Shown: positions 14,536 to 17,424 of the stretch, one piece after another | Position numbering within the stretch: position 1 is the stretch's first letter | Layout: each line of letters starts with the position of its first letter | Assembly (NCBI GenBank): GCA_026706425.1 | Contig: JAPOYW010000507.1 | Span: 1 to 17,424, forward strand | Direction: 5' to 3' | Length of the DNA stretch: 17,424 nucleotides | Source: Gammaproteobacteria bacterium | GTDB taxonomy: Bacteria > Pseudomonadota > Gammaproteobacteria > Pseudomonadales > Azotimanducaceae | Made by a program: the position numbers and the translations under genes | The notes under the pieces: generated by a model | What the model was told of the DNA's origin: nothing | The model's database searches: none | Seen by the model: the letters and a program-made list of their open reading frames with translations, nothing else

Positions 14536-16161
14536 ATGACCGACTGGTACCCCAAGAAGCGCTTCGGCGACCTGCCCTGCGACATGGCGCGCAGATTTCC
14601 GAACCGGGAAGCACTCGTCTTCCGGGACGAGCGCTACACGTTCGCCGAGCTGAAGGCCGAGATCGACCGGGCCGCGAAGGCCTTGATGACACTCGGCGTC
14701 GAACGCGGCGATCACGTCTCGCTGTGGCTCAACAACCGCTCGGAGTGGGTCTTCCTGATGTTCGCGCTGGCGACGGTCGGCGCCGTCCAGGTGCCGGTCA
14801 ACACCCGGTTCCGCACCAACGACCTCGACTACGTACTGCGCCAGTCGGACAGCGCCATGTTGATCACCCACGACACCTCGGGCCCCGTCGACTACCTGGC
14901 CATGGTGCGCCAAGTCGTCGACCTGCCCGTCGAAGGCGACGCGGTGGCGGACGCTTCATTCCCCGAACTGGATCGAGTGGTGATCGTCGGCGACGCCGAA
15001 TACCCAGGCACCGCGTCCTGGTCGGCGGCACTCTCTGAGGCAGAGACGATCTCCGACGGCGATCTCGCCGCCCGCGCCGATGCAGTGGATCCCGACGACC
15101 CGGTGTTCATGATGTACACCTCCGGCACCACCGGCTTTCCCAAGGGCGTGCTCCACGATCACCGGCTGATCCGCAACGTCGAGGAACGCGCGTTCCGCAT
15201 GGCGGTCACCGAGAACGACACCATCATGAGCTACCTGCCGTTGTTTCACGCCTTCGGCTATTCGGAAGCCGCCATGATGTCGATGGCGACCGGGGCCCGG
15301 CAGATCCTCACCGAGACCTTCGACCCGGACGAGTCGCTTGACCTCATCGAGCGCGAGCACGCCACCATCGCGCATGGCTTCGAAGCCCACATGCAGATGC
15401 TGTGCGACGCCCAGGAAGCCAATCCCCGGGACTTGAGCAGCCTGCGCACCGGCTTGTTCGCCGCCGGCATGCACAGCGCGACGCCCGTGGCTCGGCGGGG
15501 CGAACGGGTGATGGCCCCGTTGAAGGCGCTCTCCGCGTACGGCATGACCGAGGTGTGGGTTGGTGCGGCGCTATCGGCCCTGGACGACGATCCGCCGCAT
15601 CGCCTGGAGACCTCCGGCTACCCGGCGCCGGGCTACGAGTTCAAGGTGGTCGAGCCGGACACCGGCGAGCAACTGCCGGACGGCGTGCCCGGCGAACTGC
15701 GCGTCAAGAGCTACGCCTTGATGAAGGGCTACTACAAGAAGCCCAAGGAAACCGCGGAGTCCTACGACGCCGACGGCTGGTTCCGTACCGGCGACATGGC
15801 CGAACGCCACGCCGACGGCTACATCCGCTTCCTCGGCCGTTTCAAGGACATGCTGAAGGTCGGCGGGGAGAACGTGGATCCGATGGAGGTGGAGGGGCTG
15901 CTCCTCGAACACCCCGCCGTGCAGCAGGTTGCCGTGGTCGGACTGCCGGACCGCCGGCTATCGGAAGTCCCTGTAGCCTTCGTCGAGCGGAAGCCCGACG
16001 CCGACATCGAGACCCACGACATACTCGCCTACTGTCGCGGCAAGGTCGCGAGCTTCAAGATTCCACGCCATGCGATCTTCCTCGACGAGTTCCCCATGAC
16101 CGCGTCGGGGAAGATCCGCAAGGTGGAGTTGCGGGAGAAGGCGAAGCAGTTGTTGCGCTAG
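14536..16161 (+). CDS. AMP-forming acyl-CoA synthetase (acyl/aryl-CoA ligase family)
   Basis: This 541-residue adenylate-forming enzyme activates a carboxylic acid with ATP and then makes the CoA thioester. All core motifs are present. YTSGTTGFPKG (from residue 194) is the phosphate-binding loop. YLPLFHAFGYSE lies in the substrate region. YGMTE (335-339) and GWFRTGD (414-420) bind the adenylate. The hinge RFKDMLKVGGENVDPMEVE and the C-terminal catalytic lysine Lys526 in TASGKIRKVELR complete the set. The length is normal for medium- to long-chain acyl-CoA ligases. The acid used cannot be deduced with confidence from sequence alone. The gene is monocistronic as far as visible: the next plus-strand gene is 82 bp away behind its own AT-rich promoter region. 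Confidence 0.93.
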   Translation: MTDWYPKKRFGDLPCDMARRFPNREALVFRDERYTFAELKAEIDRAAKALMTLGVERGDHVSLWLNNRSEWVFLMFALATVGAVQVPVNTRFRTNDLDYVLRQSDSAMLITHDTSGPVDYLAMVRQVVDLPVEGDAVADASFPELDRVVIVGDAEYPGTASWSAALSEAETISDGDLAARADAVDPDDPVFMMYTSGTTGFPKGVLHDHRLIRNVEERAFRMAVTENDTIMSYLPLFHAFGYSEAAMMSMATGARQILTETFDPDESLDLIEREHATIAHGFEAHMQMLCDAQEANPRDLSSLRTGLFAAGMHSATPVARRGERVMAPLKALSAYGMTEVWVGAALSALDDDPPHRLETSGYPAPGYEFKVVEPDTGEQLPDGVPGELRVKSYALMKGYYKKPKETAESYDADGWFRTGDMAERHADGYIRFLGRFKDMLKVGGENVDPMEVEGLLLEHPAVQQVAVVGLPDRRLSEVPVAFVERKPDADIETHDILAYCRGKVASFKIPRHAIFLDEFPMTASGKIRKVELREKAKQLLR

Positions 16162-16205
16162 GCACACCCCCAAGTTGCCGTTGCCATGCCAAGAGCCAAA
16201 AAATT

Positions 16206-16218
16206 GTCTAATATAGAC
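16206..16218 (+). promoter_or_regulatory. Palindrome and -10-like box in front of the Phd/PIN module
   Basis: GTCTA-ATA-TAGAC is an inverted repeat with 5-bp arms, in an AT-rich patch (from about 16198) that stands out from the GC-rich surroundings. It overlaps a -10-like TAATAT at 16209-16214, placing a start site near 16221 and a leader of about 23 nt before the antitoxin ATG. TTGCC repeats at 16175-16185 are poor -35 candidates. Phd antitoxins typically repress their own promoter through such palindromes, so an autoregulatory operator is likely. Confidence 0.5.
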
Positions 16219-16243
16219 GTTTTGGACAGTCTGGCACACATCC

Positions 16244-16489
16244 ATGCGCTACGTATCGGCCTCCGAAGCAAAACAGCGGCTCGCAACCGTTCTCGATGCC
16301 GTTCAGCGGGAACCCGTCACCATTCGCCGCCAAAACCGCGAGGTTGCCGTCGTCATTTCCCCCTTGGACTACCGACGGCTAGTCACGACTAACGTCGCGG
16401 AGTTTCAACGCTTCTGCAACCGCGTCTCCGCGGCCGCCCAGGCCCGGGGACTGACCGAGAACGAATTGGAAAAGTTGCTTGACTCCTAA
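16244..16489 (+). CDS. Phd/YefM family antitoxin
   Basis: This 81-residue protein would neutralise the PIN toxin encoded next to it and repress the shared promoter. The N-terminal DNA-binding half reads MRYVSASEAKQRLATVLDAVQREPVTIRRQNREVAVVISPLDYRRL, the standard Phd pattern from SASEAKQRL to the ISPLDY strand. The C-terminal toxin-binding helix is AEFQRFCNRVSAAAQARGLTENELEKLLDS. No frameshift is seen, unlike the related pair at 2106-2511. A strong Shine-Dalgarno is missing before the ATG. The toxin begins 5 bp after the stop. Confidence 0.9.
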   Translation: MRYVSASEAKQRLATVLDAVQREPVTIRRQNREVAVVISPLDYRRLVTTNVAEFQRFCNRVSAAAQARGLTENELEKLLDS

Positions 16490-16494
16490 CAGCC

Positions 16495-16893
16495 GTGCGC
16501 GTCGTCATCGACACGAACGTCTGGGTCAGCCGGCTGTTGCTCGCGGACTCCATGGCGGCACGAGCCGTCGATGCGGCGCTCTCGTCATCCGAAGTCGTCG
16601 TGTCAGAACGCCCAGTCGAAGAATTGGCCGATGTGCTGGCGCGGGAGAAGTTTGACCGTTACGTATCTCTGGCGGATCGCGAGGAGTTCCTGCGTCGTGT
16701 TCTGCAAGTCGCCACGACCATTCCGGTTCTCACCGAGGTGGCCGATTGCCGTGACGTCAACGACAACCAGCTACTGACTCTGGCGTTGGATTCCGAAAGC
16801 GACTACATCCTGACCGGCGATCAAGACCTGCTCACCATGAATCCATGGCGGGGAATCGAGATCATCTCGCCGCGGGCATTCCTCGCCGTATAG
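16495..16893 (+). CDS. PIN-domain toxin (COG1569-type, VapC-like)
   Basis: This is a 132-residue putative Mg-dependent ribonuclease toxin. The acidic residues expected of a PIN active site are all present: Asp6 in VVIDTNVWVS, Glu43 in VEELADVLAREKFDRY, Asp90 in CRDVNDNQLL and Asp109 in ILTGDQDLL. REKFDRYVS and the final GIEIISPRAFLAV match the family of 'putative toxin component, PIN family' proteins. The start is a GTG, chosen because it places the first strand and Asp6 normally and lies 5 bp after the antitoxin stop, so the two are coupled. The RNA target cannot be predicted. Confidence 0.9.
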   Translation: MRVVIDTNVWVSRLLLADSMAARAVDAALSSSEVVVSERPVEELADVLAREKFDRYVSLADREEFLRRVLQVATTIPVLTEVADCRDVNDNQLLTLALDSESDYILTGDQDLLTMNPWRGIEIISPRAFLAV

Positions 16894-16928
16894 GTAGCGA
16901 GGCTCGCCTCAGACCGAACGATGCATGT

Positions 16929-17008
16929 CGTAGGGGACGGGCTTGTCCCGTCCCGCGGCAGCGACGAGGGGCTCCCGATCGCGGGCGAGGACAAGCCTCG
17001 CCCCTACG
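16929..17008. repeat. Pair of 27-nt hairpin modules in opposite orientation, copy B
   Basis: Two modules lie between the convergent PIN toxin and isomerase genes. The first, 16929-16955, is in plus orientation, identical to 9017-9043 (stem GGGACGGG / CCCGTCCC, loop CTTGT). The second, 16982-17008, is in minus orientation, with stem GGGCGAGG / CCTCGCCC and loop ACAAG. The order is plus then minus here, the reverse of copy A, so the whole unit is bounded by CGTAGGGG and CCCCTACG. No T-tract follows either hairpin. Confidence 0.85.
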
Positions 17009-17071
17009 GCGACTTGGCAGCATGCAACCTGCCCGTGAACACCGAGCCCGCTCAAGGAACCTAGCCGGGCA

Positions 17072-17424
17072 TCACCCAAGTCCCAGCACCTCCCGGTTGC
17101 CCGCCTCGTCGGTGCCGGCTGACGCGAAGTCGTCGAACGCCTTGTCGGTGACCCGGATGATGTGGTCGCGGATGAACTCCGCACCCTCACGGGCGCCGTC
17201 CTCCTGGTGCTTCAGGCAGCACTCCCACTCCAGCACCGCCCAGCCGTCGAAGTCGTACGCGGCGAACTTCGAGAAGATCGAGCGGAAGTCGATCTGCCCG
17301 TCGCCGAGGCTGCGGAAACGGCCCGGGCGGTCCACCCAGTCCTGGTAGCCGCCGTACACCCCGGCACGGCCGTTCGCGTTGAACTCGGCGTCCTTGACGT
17401 GAAACATCTTGATGCGCTCGTGGT
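17072..17424 (-). CDS. Sugar phosphate isomerase/epimerase-like TIM barrel, 3' part
   Basis: This is the C-terminal end of a xylose-isomerase-like TIM-barrel protein (COG1082 family). Its 5' part runs off the right edge: the frame is open to 17424 and reads HERIKMFHVKDAEFN there. The His and Asp of FHVKDAEF, together with LGDGQIDFRSIFSKF, DFDGWAVLEWECC and ADGAREGAEFIRDH-like sequence near the end, fit the metal-binding barrel strands of this family. The protein ends with DEAGNREVLGLG. Members act on sugars or inositol derivatives; the substrate cannot be given. It is convergent with the PIN toxin gene, with repeat copy B between them. Confidence 0.85.
   Translation of the reverse strand, partial: HERIKMFHVKDAEFNANGRAGVYGGYQDWVDRPGRFRSLGDGQIDFRSIFSKFAAYDFDGWAVLEWECCLKHQEDGAREGAEFIRDHIIRVTDKAFDDFASAGTDEAGNREVLGLG

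Noticed and set aside
16894..16912. GAGGCTCGCCTC just after the PIN toxin stop as a terminator or a fifth hairpin module
   Set aside because: The stem is short, there is no T-tract, and the CTTGT loop and CGTAGGGG flank are absent; at best a decayed relative.
8979..17008. CRISPR interpretation of the repeated palindromes
   Set aside because: Only two copies occur at each locus, in opposite orientation, with spacers of 11 and 26 nt and no cas genes.

Overview
The window reads as chromosomal DNA of a high-G+C, Gram-negative bacterium, most likely an uncultured member of the Pseudomonadota. The evidence is a periplasmic quinoprotein amine dehydrogenase operon with a Tat-exported light chain, an outer-membrane-type DUF5916 protein, an RND pump, a glutathione S-transferase and PIN/Phd toxin-antitoxin genes. 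The lineage is an inference from gene content; no rRNA or tRNA is present.

Layout. (1) 2-442: 3' end of an oligopeptide/dipeptide ABC transporter ATPase. (2) About 443-2511: a patch of small genes, several visibly broken. On the minus strand are a PD-(D/E)XK-like gene, a truncated PIN gene overlapping it by 4 bp, and an ATP-cone-like gene whose homology runs upstream of any start codon. On the plus strand is a Phd antitoxin/PIN toxin pair with internal frameshifts. (3) 2599-5998: five tightly packed plus-strand genes in the order B-E-D-A-cytochrome c, encoding a tryptophan tryptophylquinone (TTQ) amine dehydrogenase, its two maturation proteins and a monohaem cytochrome. The small-subunit residue spacing fits the aromatic amine dehydrogenase branch better than methylamine dehydrogenase. 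(4) 6187-8957: a DUF5916 protein and a glutathione S-transferase, plus strand. (5) 9067-14358, minus strand: an RND permease, then a Gfo/Idh/MocA oxidoreductase, then a homocysteine S-methyltransferase-family protein. (6) 14536-16161: an acyl-CoA synthetase, divergent from the RND gene. (7) 16244-16893: an intact Phd/PIN toxin-antitoxin module with a palindrome in its promoter region. (8) 17072-17424: 3' part of a sugar phosphate isomerase/epimerase-like gene, minus strand.

Two of the three convergent gene junctions (8958-9066 and 16894-17071) each carry a pair of 27-nt hairpin modules in opposite orientation. All four modules share the loop CTTGT and the outer bases, while five stem positions change in a compensated way. 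This is the most distinctive non-coding signal here.

The amine dehydrogenase operon would oxidise a primary amine in the periplasm to an aldehyde plus ammonia and pass electrons to a c-type cytochrome or a copper protein. Neither mauG (TTQ formation), mauF nor a cupredoxin gene is within the window, and the cytochrome has no Met or His after its CxxCH motif. The other metabolic genes have no clear functional link to this operon.
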